Notes under the pieces: generated by a model
What the model was told of the DNA's origin: nothing
The model's input: only the letters and a program-made list of their open reading frames with translations
Databases searched by the model: none
From: Atherinomorus stipes
Taxonomy: Eukaryota > Chordata > Actinopteri > Atheriniformes > Atherinidae
Assembly: GCA_023101725.1 (NCBI GenBank)
Contig: JALJCO010003053.1
Location: forward strand, 62,001-126,000
DNA length: 64,000 nucleotides
Direction: 5' to 3'
Made by a program: the position numbers and the translations under genes
In this document: positions 1 through 13,800 of the stretch, piece by piece
Layout: each line of letters opens with the position of its first letter
How positions within the stretch are numbered: the first letter of the stretch is position 1

Positions 1-1085
1 GTGCCTTAAAACACGTTCTTTCCTAATACAATTTGTATAATTCTTCAGCAAATGCCAGTGCATCCATTTGGAGCATTGGCAGTGTTTATGTTTGCAGCAG
101 TCAGACCATTTCTCACCTTGGCAGACTGATGTTGTTAATCAGTGGAATAAGCTACAACAATGATAATAATGTGACAGTTGAGGGTCCTGTCATCATGTAG
201 TCTGGTTACTTGGTCACAGAGACAAACAGTATCTTTGGCTGAATAATATGGGATTATCACGCTTCATGTGCCGGTGTCCGGAACTTGTCGAATTTAAGCG
301 TTTCCTCTTCCAGGCCATTTCAGCAATAGCTGAATCCAATGGGCCCTCCTTGCATCCTGACACACATAATAACAGAATTATTAGTCTGCCATTAGGCCTG
401 TAACACAAATTCTTTAAAGAACAAAGAAATACAATATAGAATAAAACATTCAGCATCCCCCTACTGCCAGAATGGTATTATCTTTTTTGGTATCTACAGT
501 TTGCGACTATTCGACCAGGAGAGCGAAGCACAGTCCTTGAATTGAATTAAATCATCGACTATTCGGGATCACCCCTAGCGTATACACTCTTTATTGATGG
601 CTACCACATTTCAAGTTCAAGTTTAGGTTTATTTCTACGTGCAGCACCCTTACTACGACCACAATCGCACAAAGTCCTACACAAAAATTTGAAAATGCTT
701 AAATAGATATATAGGTCTCAATAAACACAAATACATACACTGATGTATGCAAAGAAACACATACGTGTACTTACACATACACACATATGTGGTCATATGT
801 GTATAAATACACAAAACACCTTGTCAGGTACTACGCTAATGGCACCCGCCATTGGCGGAATTTGCCAACAACTCACCTCCAGCTTGCTTAGTAGACTGTA
901 AACTCGTTGTTCAGGCTGTCTCCAGGCTTTCTTCCATACTTCCATACCAGGAAAATGTGTACTTGATCAGATCTACATGATATAGCCATTTTATTTATTG
1001 TACATAAAACTACTTGGAAAACGCTGATATATCACCCACCTGTAATTAATTTCTTCTGTGATACTCAAATTATTTTCTGACATAT

Positions 1086-1091
<6 letters not shown>

Positions 1092-1154
<63 letters not shown>
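1092..1154. repeat. poly-A run of 63 bases
   Basis: This is an uninterrupted run of 63 A. It could be the tail of a plus-strand retroposon, but the sequence upstream (about 960-1090) is not one I recognise and no target duplication was found. Confidence 0.9.
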
Positions 1155-1157
<3 letters not shown>

Positions 1158-2515
1158 CCAAAGGTGGCTAAGCTAATCTTTGTTTGATCCATATCCCTAC
1201 TCAGGAACAATTTGGGCCAGGATGACCTCCACTCTTACAGCAGTAGGTTAGTCTGGCGTCTCATAAATCTGTTTCATGATTCTCTGGGTGCATTTAGCTA
1301 ACTCTCAGTGGACTCAATGACAGATTCAGTATGAGTAAAAACGTGTTTCTGAGAGATTGGTGACTAAGAGATCCCCCCATTAAAGGAAGAGCAGAATGGG
1401 TGTTTTTCTAGAGGTCAACTTAAATGCTGTTTGATATAATTTCTTACCAAGTGAGAGAAAAATGTATGATGTGCAGTAGTACTGGTAAAGTGTCATGGAA
1501 TAACTCCATATGTACACATTATGTAATTGCAACACATTATGCATGTACTGTAAATTGTGTTTTTCTGTGATGTGTACTATGTGTTTGCATTATTGGCTGC
1601 GCTGACAGGTATTGTAATTGTATACCATCTGGAGAATATATGGCTCTAGTATCCATAGGCTTGGATGTGTTGGCACATAAACACAAACTGTTGAAGTGTC
1701 CTTGAATGTGATTCTTGACCCCTTAACGACTGCTCTGAGCTTTCTGGGGAAAAAACACAAAGGCCTGCAGTTCAAAGCAGAGCTGCATACTTTTATAAAT
1801 TATCATCATGCTAACTTCAGTTCACTCAAAGATGGTTCTGATGAATGTGAGCGGTTTTCCCACATTTTCCTCGGCTGGATAAATAGAAATCAAGCAAAGC
1901 CAATTTCCCTCAAAGGACCTTAGAACGTATAACAACCTGTGGTATTTCACAGGTGTGACTCTTCTTTAGACTTTCAGTTGAGATTAGACAAAAGTCCCCC
2001 AAATAAACCTTTTGACTAAAAATGTGCAAACTTCTGCCATTGCAATAGAAGCCCTATTTTTAGGACTGACAAAAAGATTTAATACATACAGTAGAAGCCA
2101 GAGGTGGAACAATAAAATTAATGTGAATCCGCTGAAATCAACTGACAGTCTATGAGACAATAGAAAGCTACTTAGAAGATGAGGCTCCAAGAATAAATTT
2201 ACTGCATGTACTCATCACCAACTACAAGAAGTTCACAAGTTCATATTGTACAATACAGTCGTGTAAATTTGCTTGGACAGTTAATCCGAGCTACGGTTAA
2301 AGCTTGACTGGGCAATTTAGTTGCGTTATATTCTCCTTGTCTCCGTATACAAACACAGGAGCCAATATATTGATCCATGTATGCAAGATTCCACTACAAT
2401 AGATGACAATATGCCTCCCTTCAGCTTGTCAGCTTTTTTCCCACTGACCTTTCTTTTGTACTAGACCAAAACTAACAGAAAAACAAGCTAGCAGTATCAT
2501 GTTGTGCTGCGTATG

Positions 2516-2534
2516 CCCCCCCCCCCCCCCCCCC
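2516..2534. repeat. poly-C run (19 C)
   Basis: This is a homopolymer of 19 C following GTATG. It is likely unstable in length and prone to sequencing error. Confidence 0.9.
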
Positions 2535-2752
2535 AATTTATTTTTTATTTATTCATTTGTTTATTTTTTACAAAGGAAATGGGTACCATCCCTTCTATGG
2601 GATTATTTTTTAACCAGCATCTTATTCTTTTTTGTGAACTACTTCTATTATTACTTATTTGTAGAAGCCTACACTGTGAACATAAAGTTTCTACGTCAGT
2701 TTTATAGAGGTAATTTGACTCCTGAACACATTATTTGGGTGTGTAATTTAAA

Positions 2753-2800
2753 TTCAGAATCAGAATCAGAATCAGATGTTTCATTGTCATTGTTCAACGA
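2753..2800 (-). repeat. retroposon end with AGAATC repeats
   Basis: Short tandem CAGAATCAGAATCAG units are followed by ATGTTTCATTGTCATTGT. This resembles, in reverse orientation, the 3' end of common fish retroposons that finish in a TTCTGATTCTG-type simple repeat. It is a decayed copy and the family was not determined. Confidence 0.4.
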
Positions 2801-3119
2801 GTTGGACAACATAATTTTAAAAAAGTGTCCACATTCAGTGCCAGTATGGATCATAAGCAAAATTACTTGAAGTTAAGGTTGTGTCATCAGCACTTTCAGG
2901 ATTAATGAGCATTTCAAAGGTCAAAAGGTTGAAAATAAGAATACAGGAAAACCCTTCTTCCTCCGAACTGGTAGGCATTGCAAATGTTAAAAGCATTACA
3001 AACTTATCAAACTTATCAAATCTGTCCATTATGTGGATGTTTTGTTACATTTTAACTCCTCTTAAATTGTCTTAAATTGTTTAGATGCTTTACTGATTTT
3101 TTTCCCCTCCCCCACTTGT

Positions 3120-3225
3120 CCTACAGGTGCCTAATGGCACTTGCCAGGCCGGCATTGTAAATAAGAATCTTGTTCTTAATGTCTTTGCCTGGTTAAATTA
3201 AGGTTAAATAAATAAAACAAAATGT
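3120..3225 (+). mobile_element. LINE-type 3' tail remnant
   Basis: The run GCCAGGCCGGCATTGTAAAT, then CCTGGTTAAATTAAGGTTAAATAAATAAA, is recognisable as the 3' terminus of a non-LTR element widespread in teleost genomes. Only the last hundred bases are visible here. Bases 2880-3080 may be more of the same element, but I could not confirm it. Confidence 0.5.
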
Positions 3226-4269
3226 AAATACAACTAATCACTTTACCTAGCGTATTTGTAAACATAAGTTGGATTCTCTTATCTGATTGATTTCAATCCG
3301 ACAGATGACATATTGAACCATGTAAATAGCTATTAATGCTCATCAGGTCAGAAAAGGTTAAAGAACTTCTAATGAATTTTAGCTTCACAATTTAACAGTA
3401 AGACAGTCAAAGTGGGCATTTAGGGGTATTGTTACTTTTCCCAGGAATGGTCAAACAATAATCACTTTAAGAAAAGATGTGTAATCATCTGCAAGCACTT
3501 TAAGGGTCCCAGCAACTTCAAAGAAACTAAAGGCCTTTCTCCCACATGTCAATGAAAACCACTGGGGAACAATGGTGTCTGCAGGGGAGAAGGAGAGGGC
3601 CGCTGGTCTCCAAAAAGAACTTTGTTGCCTCTGAATAAGTTAAACATTGTGTAAACAGAACAAAATACTGTTCAAGAACATTGTATTCAGAATCAGAAGT
3701 ACTTTAGTGACCCAAGGACTATTGCCATGTTACCGCAGTAATCCTGCTCAGAAACACTTTTTGTTATACCGAGTGAAAAGGGCCTTCCATTGTGAGAGTA
3801 GTCAAAACATTATGTATTCATAAAAAGGAAGGAAAAAAACAGACCTCTGAGAGAGCTTCAGGCCTGTAAAGACTCAGACCAATCTCGTCTCTCTCCCTCC
3901 CCACTCCCCCTCCGCACATGCACCGCTCTGTGAAAACAAACATGGCCAACATTTAAACTAATTTTGTTGAACAACCCTTCGAGGCAATCACTGCAATCAA
4001 GGTTTTTTTTTGTAACTTTTCAGAATTCTGCACCTGTTGACAGGTGTTATGACCCACTGTTAATTAGCAATGTGCTCTAATTTGTCTGGGACAGTTTTGT
4101 TTTTTTGTTTGTTTATTTTTATTATTCTTTTGTACTTGAGGTGTGTGTGGTTTTTTTTAATGTTCCGCCCCGCCCCCTGTAGGGAACGAAGCTAAGTGTC
4201 CTTTTTCCCCCTCATCTCCCCCCTGTCCCCATGTTATCGTTTTAATTTGAAAACTGCAAATATAGGTGA

Positions 4270-4435
4270 GTCATAATGGCGGCCTAAAGTCTTCCTGTTT
4301 CCCGTACATTCATGTTTATGTCTGTCGTTTGCCTGATCTTGGGTGGGTTGTAGTGACAGTAATTTCGTTGTACCAGGATGCTCATTCAGTGACTACTAAA
4401 GCCTCTGATTCTGATTCTGAAACTGACATGTACAT
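4270..4435 (+). mobile_element. retroposon 3' end with CTGATT repeats
   Basis: The segment ATTTCGTTGTACCAGGATG and then AAAGCCTCTGATTCTGATTC matches the style of a fish retroposon tail that ends in a short tandem repeat. A related tail is seen at 41300-41365. It is decayed and has no coding capacity. Confidence 0.4.
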
Positions 4436-4624
4436 GAGTCTTCAAAGAATGTGCTGAAATCATGCTGATGTGCCGATATTGGCTATGTAATAAATAGTTG
4501 GTGTATACTTGGTTTGCGGTATAACTCCCCAAGGTCACACCACATACTGAAAACAAAGAATTATATGCTGTTAAAAGATTTATCACTTTGGATAATTTTC
4601 CTTCATGAATTCACAATAAAAACT

Positions 4625-4875
4625 CCCGGGTCAAAAATAACCCATAGTAGGTTATTTTTCACCCACTACTGGGTTTAAAAAGGGACCAACCCAGAAAATT
4701 GGGTTATTTTTTTGACCAAACTTTTGGGTTGAATATTTGACCCAGAAGTTGGGTTATGTTGACTACAATGTTGGGTTATTTTAACCCAGAAGTTGGGGCA
4801 ACAACCCACAACCCAAATGTCTGGGTTGAAATAACCCCCAAAATTAGTTGGTTTTACCCAGAACTTTGTAGTGTG
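4625..4875. repeat. TGGGTT/AACCCA-rich internally repeated element
   Basis: About 250 bp contain more than ten copies of TGGGTT or its complement AACCCA, in both orientations and spaced roughly every 15-25 bp (for example CAGAAAATTGGGTTATTTTT and CCCAGAAGTTGGGTTATG). It resembles known teleost non-autonomous repeats built from GGGTTATTTTGACCCA units. No clear terminal repeats were found. The short frame on the minus strand reading repeated FWVK-type motifs is a by-product of the repeat, not a gene. Confidence 0.6.
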
Positions 4876-7800
4876 TGACCAACTATGATATGTACAATAT
4901 TTGCTTATTGTATTTAGCTTTAGAGCTTCTGTGAAAATGCGTTGCAATTTTCCAAGCTACGTGCTTCTACATATCAATAAGAGGGCAAAAATGTAAAGAT
5001 AGAACTCAATGTTTTTCATCATTCCCTTTGAAAATTTGATGAGGATAGGCTCATCAAGTCAGGTGAAATCTCATCTAATCTATTAGTGGAAAAAAAAAAA
5101 AACCAAAAAGCAAAGACATTCAGTACATGTACAATCAAACTAACATCAAAATACAAAGAGCAAAATAGTATGTTTGAGCAAGTAAAGTGGCGTGTGAAAC
5201 TGCCGTCATTGCAAATCAATCATCATCTTTACCCCCTCAAAGACTCTAATCCGATCACCACTAACACCATCAGTATATATATAAATATATATATATTTTA
5301 CACAACTAAACCAATGCCCTGATTCCCTGCCAGCTTATGAAATCTTCTTACATGTCCTTTTTTTTCATCACAGCTATCATAAATTAGCTCTGATTGCTTC
5401 CATTCCCTTCCAAACTCTCCAGATGTGAGCGTGTTTTTACACCCGGCATGTTGACAGAATGTTGTTTACAAACAAGGAGGTTTTAGTGGTGGTGGCTTCA
5501 TGCCAGTGATAACACTGTCATGCATAATGGTGTTCAACATGGTGGGCAGATATTATCACACTCCCACACACACATACAGGCAGAGCAGACTGTCATTATG
5601 TGTATCCCCATCTCTGTCTTGTCAGTTTCCTCTTGTCACTCTTCATTGGGATAAAAATAAGGCTGTGACCGGATATTCTCCTCATTGGAGTTGTCTCTTG
5701 TTGATGAACCAGTGACTTGGGTGGGATTACTCATCCTGTTAAATCAGATTCAATGCAGTGCACTAATGACTAAGCTCAGAGGGGGGTTCCTCTCATCATG
5801 CCTGATGCCCACAGCATATCTGTCTGAACTGGCCAATTCAGTAAATGTTGCTCTTAGCGGACCAAGATAAGTTTGTGAGACAAGAGCCGGGGCTTTTTAA
5901 TTGGTACATTTCAGAAATTATAAGACATGAGACACTGTTGATGATGGCAGACATTCATGGATATCCTGATACCAAGATAAACAACATGCCAGATTCTGCC
6001 AACAACCAGTGTTGTTATTGTCAGGCTATAAGAGATTAAGTTGGTTTCCAACAACATGGGATTTTGTTGTAAGAATTTGATCAAATGCAGACTTAATTGT
6101 TGTTATTTTTTTGCTGACATCATTATCCATGAGTGTGAATACAAGGAAGGAGACAAAAGCTGCAAAAGAGAACAAAAACTTTTTTAAGAAGACAGAAAAA
6201 GGACCATTACTGAAGAAAAGGGCATTTAAAAGACAAAGAAGAGGATAGTTCATGGTACACTGCACGATGAAATGACTTAAATTGCCACACTACTTGTGTT
6301 TATTTATAACAAGAGGGCATAATGTCCGTCTCCATTGATATTGGCATCTTGGATTGTGGAGATTTATGGACCCGACTGCCCCAGGTGGCTTTGTGCTTCA
6401 GTTATGGAGAAACAAAACGATACGTCAAGAGCTGTTATAGAAGTCAGTCGCATGACTGCCCCACACATCCAGCAAGGGAGTGGAGTGCCTTTCATTTCCA
6501 CTCAGTAAATCCATACAAAAATATTTAAATAAGGTAAATCAGCTAATCAGCTGCCCACTCAATGACCCATTACCTAAGCCAAGGACTGGTCTTTTAAAGA
6601 TAAGAAAAGCAGGAATAATAGACCTAATAGGCTATTATTGAGTTCACAATGAGGCTTGCCAGCAGCAGTGACAGGTCTTCAACACTCTGAATGAGCATTG
6701 TGAGATATGAAAACCCACAATGGACTTGTTTAAAAAACTATTACACCCAAATGTGTAATCCAGCACAAATGCAATGGTGCATCTTGGATGGGAGCAGAGT
6801 CAGAGTGGCTTTTGTGATCTGAGCCCTCCAGGTCTGTTTAGACAGATGATGGAAGGGTGTTCCCTGTGGTCCCCTCCCAGGCCTATTTCTCATTCTCACA
6901 TGTGCCTGGTCCACCATGACAGCATGCATGAGCGTGACATTTTGGCTGAGGCATTTACAGTGAGAAATCTAACCTCTTGCTCAAAGCCTGCTCCAAAAAT
7001 CTGCCATCAAGCTGGATGATTAAAAATAGCACTGAGGCATCCACTACACATGTTGATATAGTTGATAAACTCTATTACTCATCATAGGGAAATCATTTTT
7101 CACTCATGATACATCGAAGTCCCTCTCAGTCTTGCGCTGGAAAGCGGTAATGGTGTGGACTTTGTCCTTTATGACGCTTGCATTCAGACATGCGTTCCGG
7201 TCTTTTACCTCGGAGATGTAGTGGACATGTACCGGCTGGCCTCCATGTCATGAGAGCTGAAATGTTGCGGCACATCGTTTTGGCTCAACGCACAACAAAA
7301 TGTTCTGGACAGAGTTGAAGGGAGAGCGTGGTTGTGTTGACTTATTCGCAACATTTCTTGATGTCTGAAAGCATCTGGAATGCAATAAGTCCACAAGGAA
7401 GCGTCATGTTTGAAAAGATGAGTCCAGTAAAAGAGTGGGCAAGTCTGAAAGAGGCTCAAGTCTCAATGAAGATGGTGCATTTGTTTTAAACACTTGGGCC
7501 TTGATTTACGAGAGGTTTGTGCGTACTAAAATGAGCGCTATCTTCATTACACACGCAATAACCCGACGGAGCTGATTTACAAACAGGGAAAAGGGAGAGT
7601 GGTGCCTGTTAACGGGCAAAACAGCCCTGCTATCCATTCTGCGTGCGTGTCTGCTGTAGATGAATTTGCAATATGGGCGTTTCTGCCAGAATGCCCAAAA
7701 TATTGGGAGGAGACTATATAAAAAAACAGCTTTGCACTCCTGAAAAGCAGCTTTATGCACAAATGGCTGGAAGAGTGTTGCCTACAGGACTGCAGACATG

Positions 7801-7877
7801 CAGCACTGGGTCAAAATCATTTCTCATGAGGTGTGCGGGCAACTCGTCAAGTTTGCACTCTGAATGAACGATTTTTG

Positions 7878-8018
7878 TAATTTATGCATACGTCACTCCT
7901 GCATGCTCGCAACTGCAGTAGAAGGTCAGAAAGCTTTGTAGGCCCATTGGAATAGAATAGACTGGTCTTTACTTCAGCGGCAGTTGCGAGCCTGCGCGAG
8001 TGACGTATGCATAAATTA
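7878..8018. repeat. 39 bp inverted repeat, hairpin-forming
   Basis: The arms at 7878-7916 and 7980-8018 are reverse complements with only 3 mismatches in 39 (both contain GCATACGTCACTC and CTCGCAACTGC). They are separated by 63 bp. This could be a small foldback element or the end of a larger DNA transposon. Confidence 0.75.
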
Positions 8019-8358
8019 TGAAAAGGGTCTATTAATGGTGATTTTTTTTTAATGCATTAATTTGCAGTGTAATTAATTAATGTAATTAATGCATCGAACT
8101 GACAGCCCTAGTTTATAACATATTAATCAATACAGCTCTCATTGTAAAGTAGCTTAGTCACCAGTGGTCATGACAAGATCGAGTGGCTAAATGCAGCAAC
8201 TTGTTCCAAGTGGCATTTTCCAGCTCAACTGGCAACTCACTCTGAGACCACGGTATTTACCACTATGCAGCCTGCTGTGAGAATTAAAAACACATATTAT
8301 CATTTATGCAGAGGTGTGCTTCATAAAACACAATAATACCATTTTTGTCACATTTTAA

Positions 8359-8821
8359 AGGCTCACAACAGAACTTTTAACCCCCTATCGGCGGCTAAAC
8401 TAGCATCGATCTTGCGATCTACCTCTAATGTGAGCTCACTCCAGCCAGTAAAAGATAGTCTTATCTTGACTCTTGTTCTGTCCCTTCCTCTCTTTCTTTT
8501 CTTCTCTTTATCCGGTAATGTTTCCTTGTGTTTCTTCGCTGAATCCTCCATTATGCGCATTCAAAACACCCGCTGTGATCATATCTGGTTCATATCTGTT
8601 TGCTAGTAAGTGACGCGGTGTGCAACCAATAGTCGGCTGCAACGTCACAGCCGCATCCCGGATGTAAAACTTACATACTTTTGTTTCTGAGCCCCAGGAT
8701 GCCTCTGGGCAGTGACGGCTTGAAAATGCGCATAATGAATGTTGGTGTGCCGTCAAAACTCACACCAACAAGGGGGTCAGAGACATAAATTTTTAAGGTC
8801 TAGAAGTTACGTTGTGTGTCT
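8359..8821. mobile_element. TTAA-flanked non-autonomous DNA element
   Basis: The ends are imperfect inverted repeats: AGGCTCACAACAGAACTTTT on the left and, read inward from the right, AGACACACAACGTAACTTCT. TTAA lies directly outside both ends (8355-8358 and 8822-8825). It is 463 bp with no transposase frame. TTAA targets are used by piggyBac and Kolobok superfamilies; which applies is not resolved. Confidence 0.65.
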
Positions 8822-9464
8822 TTAAAATCAGCAGTAGATATTTTTGTAGAAAATCTTTTTTTATTATAGTAGAGTTGTAGTTCAAACAAATGATAAAAAG
8901 ATTAACATTATTACTTAAAACAGCATGTATATGAAACAGCCATTAAAGGAGTACAGCACAAGTTCCAGTTTTTTTCCAGAAGTTAGCCAAATGGTGACAA
9001 ATGGAAATGACGCTAATGTGGTGCACACGCATGAGCTGCTTCGACTGCGTTGGTCTCTAATTTAACCCACATTACACTCAGTCTGAGCCCAGAGTTAGAG
9101 TCACAATGTCTACTGAAGTAATAGTTATAAATCTGCAAGTTGTTTACGGTTTGATTGTTGAGTAAACTGACGGACTGTATGCTAACGGTAACAACAGACT
9201 AAAGCTGGCTTGAAGTTTAAATATCTAAATTCATAAGCTAAGACCATGATTACCGTATAAAATTACCACATCAACTAAATTTAACAAGTGAATAGAGTGT
9301 ATCATATGGCTGTCATATTGCTGCATTTACATGCTAAAAACTTAGCATTGCAACACTATGCATCCTCATTTCCGTCATACATCACATTTACCTTGTTAGT
9401 GAGAAGAAAGCCAATTGTGGGTCCCGTTTTATTTCCAGAGTGGATCGGAGCTCCCTCCAATTTA

Positions 9465-9498
<34 letters not shown>

Positions 9499-10819
9499 AA
9501 GCTGCTCGGTTGTTTACTCCCGTCTTACTCTGGTGCCGGTGTTGTGCTGAAAAAAGCCCCCTGCCGGGGGGACCGGTCAGACTCCAGTTTGGTTCTCTTT
9601 GTCTCACAAGACAAAACTTTTCTTCCTTGTGTTTACTTGAGTCTGACTGGGGTTTGAGAGGCATCCGTTCTCCATCTTTTAGCAGCAGTTTAGTGTTGTC
9701 TCAACATGCACGGACCTGCAGTGGCGGAATACGACACTGATGCCAGACAAATGAGAACACGCAGCTCCAAATGATCCAAACCCTTTGAATAATGTTTCCA
9801 GTCTCTCTAGAGGTGTCACTGCATTCGGATTCACCATAGTCAAGGACAAGACATACAACGATCAAGAAGGTTCTCACAACTTCTGTTTCCTCCACATGCA
9901 CGCACGACGCATGACTTTTTTTTTAATTACGAGGAGCTGGGATATACTTTCATCAGACCAAATATCGATTAAAGCTTTTACTTCCTTGTCACTCCACGTC
10001 TGCTCCCCCAAACGTGTGTTTGTTGTTGTAGCATTTACCCACAATTCCCAACGTTTTACCCACAAAGCCATGCTAAACCAAATGCTGGAAGCAGCAATTT
10101 GTAGTCTTCTTCCTGTATTTGGTCCACTTGAAGTGGACCGAGACCTGTGTTTGTAGGCGGGCCGAGTCCACTTCTTTGTTCCGGATCAGAGTCCATTTGC
10201 GCATTCACAACTCCCCCAAACGAAGCGGACTTTCCGAGCAAACAGACTTTGATTTGGATAAAAAAGCTGTCTGAATGGGCCTAAAGTCTCACACTGGAAC
10301 ATCCAAGTAATCTGATTGAGAAAAATCAGGTTGCGCACAGGAACAGGAACACAGATAAACTGGTTGTGGGCAGAGGTCTGTGGCAGTGAGGAGACATGCT
10401 GAAATTTAGTCTGCAAAACAGCATCAGAAACAAATTTTCATGGAAAACTGTTTTTTCCTGAGTTGAGACACTGTCGAATCAAACATTCATTATCATCAGC
10501 AAGGCAAGCAGCAAACAGCAGATGCTGTGGTACAGTGCTACATTAACTACGTCTGGACAGCCTCTGTCAGCGCCCTGCAACATATGCAACCATTCTCTCA
10601 CCTGGATCATGCTTTTCTCACTCCATCTGTTTGAGATGACTTGGGAGCTGCGTTCATCCAGTCCTTGCCTGTCTGAGCCAGGATACTGGCCCACAAGGAT
10701 ACAGATTAGTTTGTGACTTGATCATTTTGTCTCGTGCTTTTTTGTGACAAGAACTGTTCTTTGATTATTGACTTTATTTGAAAATCGTTGCGATATCAGT
10801 AAAATAATAACAGAGGGGA

Positions 10820-10861
10820 TGTGCTTCTAATGTGTTATACAAATAAACCTGCCTTGCCTTG
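10820..10861 (+). mobile_element. L2-type LINE 3' tail
   Basis: GTTATACAAATAAACCTGCC followed by TTGCCTTGG is the plus-strand form of the same tail seen in reverse at 23101-23160. Only the terminus is recognisable. Confidence 0.45.
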
Positions 10862-13800
10862 GTGTACAAAAAAGAGTTGTGTTTTACTTGATTTTATCTG
10901 TTTTTTGTGTATGTGCTGCCTATACAGTAGGTAAACATTTTTCTAAGCAGTACCATCTTAAAGCATCAACAAAATCTTTTTTATTTGCTTTTTCATCAGT
11001 TGTATTTTTCATGGCTGATTTATCTTAGGTTTGTGATCTAACCCAGGTGTCCTTTTTTTCAATTTGAAATTAGCAAAGACAAAAAAAAATGAAAACAAAG
11101 GAAGGGAAGCACATACCATCCTAGCCCATCCTACTGAGAGCCCTAATAAGGGACATGATAGTAACAACAACCTCCCCACCTCATAAGACACTGTTGTGTT
11201 GCGTCTCAGCATCCTCATCAATCAAAGCTTTCCTGTTTATGCTGATGCTAATGCTGCCAGGCTCACTCTGTGTTCCTATCAATTAAAAGGAAGTAGTCAG
11301 CAATCCATCATCCTCTGTGTAACACCAGGTTTTGTACTGCATGCACAACATTGTAGCGTCAATGTACTGTACAGTACAAGTTGCTTTTACTAAATTCAAG
11401 AGAACACAGTTGCCTTATATGAATAACTTTAGTTTCTCAAGAGCCGGTAGTAGTGAAATGGGAAGGGAAAAAAAGATACACAGACTTCACTCGTTTGCCT
11501 CAAAGAGACAAACTTGGGCATATTTTGGGAAGCGGAAAGTCTTTTCGTGCTTGGCACGGCAGTATTTGAATTGATTACAGCTGTGAAGGGAGATAGGGGA
11601 ATCACCTTTCTACACTGACAGTACAGTTGGGGTTACAAACTGGAGATTTGCATGGCATTACCTATCACAGTTTTCATAGGCTTTATTCTCCACACAGTGG
11701 TTCAATGCTGGAGGTCTTTTGAGGGTACCGCTGCGGTAGGAAGTGTGGCAGCAGTTATTGTTAAACAGCAATGAGTCATTCAGGCTCTGTGCTAGATACA
11801 AAAAGAAAATTTCTTGCTTTAAAAATATGCTGACTCTTGCAGCTTGGTAGTACTCAGTATAAAGATGGATTCAAGGCCAACCCATTAGCAATATGATACA
11901 AAGATGTGTTGTGAGTGGTTTATTATGGGACACCTTAAGTGTCTTTGAGTTTTAGAGAATTTTTGGCATACTCCTAAAAGTTTGGGTTACGCAGGGCTTG
12001 ATTCGGACCAGAACTTTTCACCTAATTCTCCTTTTTTTCCTGAATTAATATACTGGTATAATTTAACACTTTTATCAGGTGACTGCAAAGTTACAATTTT
12101 ACATGTCTGCTTGTCAATGCAGTACTCCTATTTGGCCCCCATTTCCAAATCTATTGGTGCATATGATATAACTGTAACAGTCACAGTAAAGAGCTTTGCA
12201 TCAGAAAAACAAATAATTTTTCTTCCTTTTGAATTAACAGCAGTTAAAGCACACAAGAGTACATCCAAGACTGCAAACCTCAACACAAGTCCTCTGTTTA
12301 CCTGATAGATTGAAAATTAGCAACTTGTCATTCAGTCAGACATGAGACAACCAGCAGTGACAGGTGGATTGAAAGATAAAAAAAATATGGTGCCATAGTA
12401 GAAATGCAATTCGCTGCTTTACTTTTTTTTTTTTTCATTGTGTTTAGACTTTGCAAAATTATACTGAAGTTATGCAATTCGAAGAAAGCTTTCCTTCATT
12501 TTCTTTTAAACAAAACTACTGCTTAGCTGAAGTCAACTATAAACTGCAACACATGCTGGTTTAAAAATTTTAAGTGCTGCAGGGACATTGGAGGTTTTAT
12601 CATCAGGGCAACGTAAATAGCTTTCTCGCCAATTCCTGGCTGTAACATTAATGCAAAAAATAATGACAGTCTCTGTTTTTGTTTTTTGTATTGCCTGTCA
12701 ATACTTTTATGCTGTTATCCGCGCGTCTTTGAGAAATATATCTAAAAGTTTAAGGGGCAGAGCTATATGAAGAAAAGGGTGAAGAGCTGAGAGGAAAACT
12801 AACTTGTTTCTTTAAAATATATCAAACTTGGGCTAAAGCATTTTATGTTTTTCTAATATATTCACTTTTTAAAAAATGCCCTGGATGTGCTCCACAAGCT
12901 CCAAAATTCTATACTTTTGCACCTTTTCATAAAGAAAGCAGTAAAATATTCTGACTTCCAATACAGCTGCTTTCATTCTCACATGTTTCTGCTCATTTGT
13001 CAGGCAGAACTAGTCAGACTAAACACATTTTAAAAATTATGTTTAAACAGCAACCCATTAAAAGTCCTTGTCAACTGGTCCCATTATAACCACTCCAGTA
13101 TGCTACTTTGATCTTATAAAATCTTGGTGCTATAACTATGATATTATCTGACAGAAAACACCAATCAGGAAGTTTTAAGACCATGTCTTTGCAGCAAATT
13201 ACATGTGTGATGATCTTTGTAGACAAAGTTTAAAGCAGCACAATGTCTTTACTGTCCTTTTTTTATTCCACACAATCCTAACTGGTCTGATTGGTCAGCA
13301 GAATGTGTAAAAATGGTGGAATACATGCAGCTTTTCATTTTTTTGTTTGAAGGAGTGCCAGACAAGGCATTGAGCAGCTATAATGCAAATGTGTTTCTCA
13401 GTGATATCTTAAAGCCCCAGAAAAAAAAAAAAATCTGGTCTACTAACAAGGTGTTTTAGACAGTTCTGGAGCAGTGTTTGTTGTTGAAGAGAGCACCTCT
13501 CTTTGATGTGGACTTTGTGCTTTGTTGCTTTGCAGAACATTTGCATGCAGAAAAAAAACATACAAGACATTTTTTACATTTTAGCCTCTTTAGGACGTTT
13601 GACATCAAATCCATTTCTCCCCTTAAAGTTACACAAATGGGTTTTAGCTAAAAACAATACTCATTTTTGCACTTTTTAAATGTAAACAATGCTGTTTTAT
13701 GTCTCTGTCGATGTCTTTGTAATAGCTGTGCTCAAATTTGCACATACCTCAGCAGGTTATTTATACATTTAAGGGCAGTCTTTGTGTCACAAGTCTTCCT

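Noticed and set aside
605..690. Possible LINE tail (TTCAAGTTTAGGTTTATTTC)
   Set aside because: The similarity is too weak and short to list as a feature.
9288..9740. 150-codon open frame on the plus strand
   Set aside because: It reads through an A-rich run giving poly-lysine, has no recognisable domain and no splice context.
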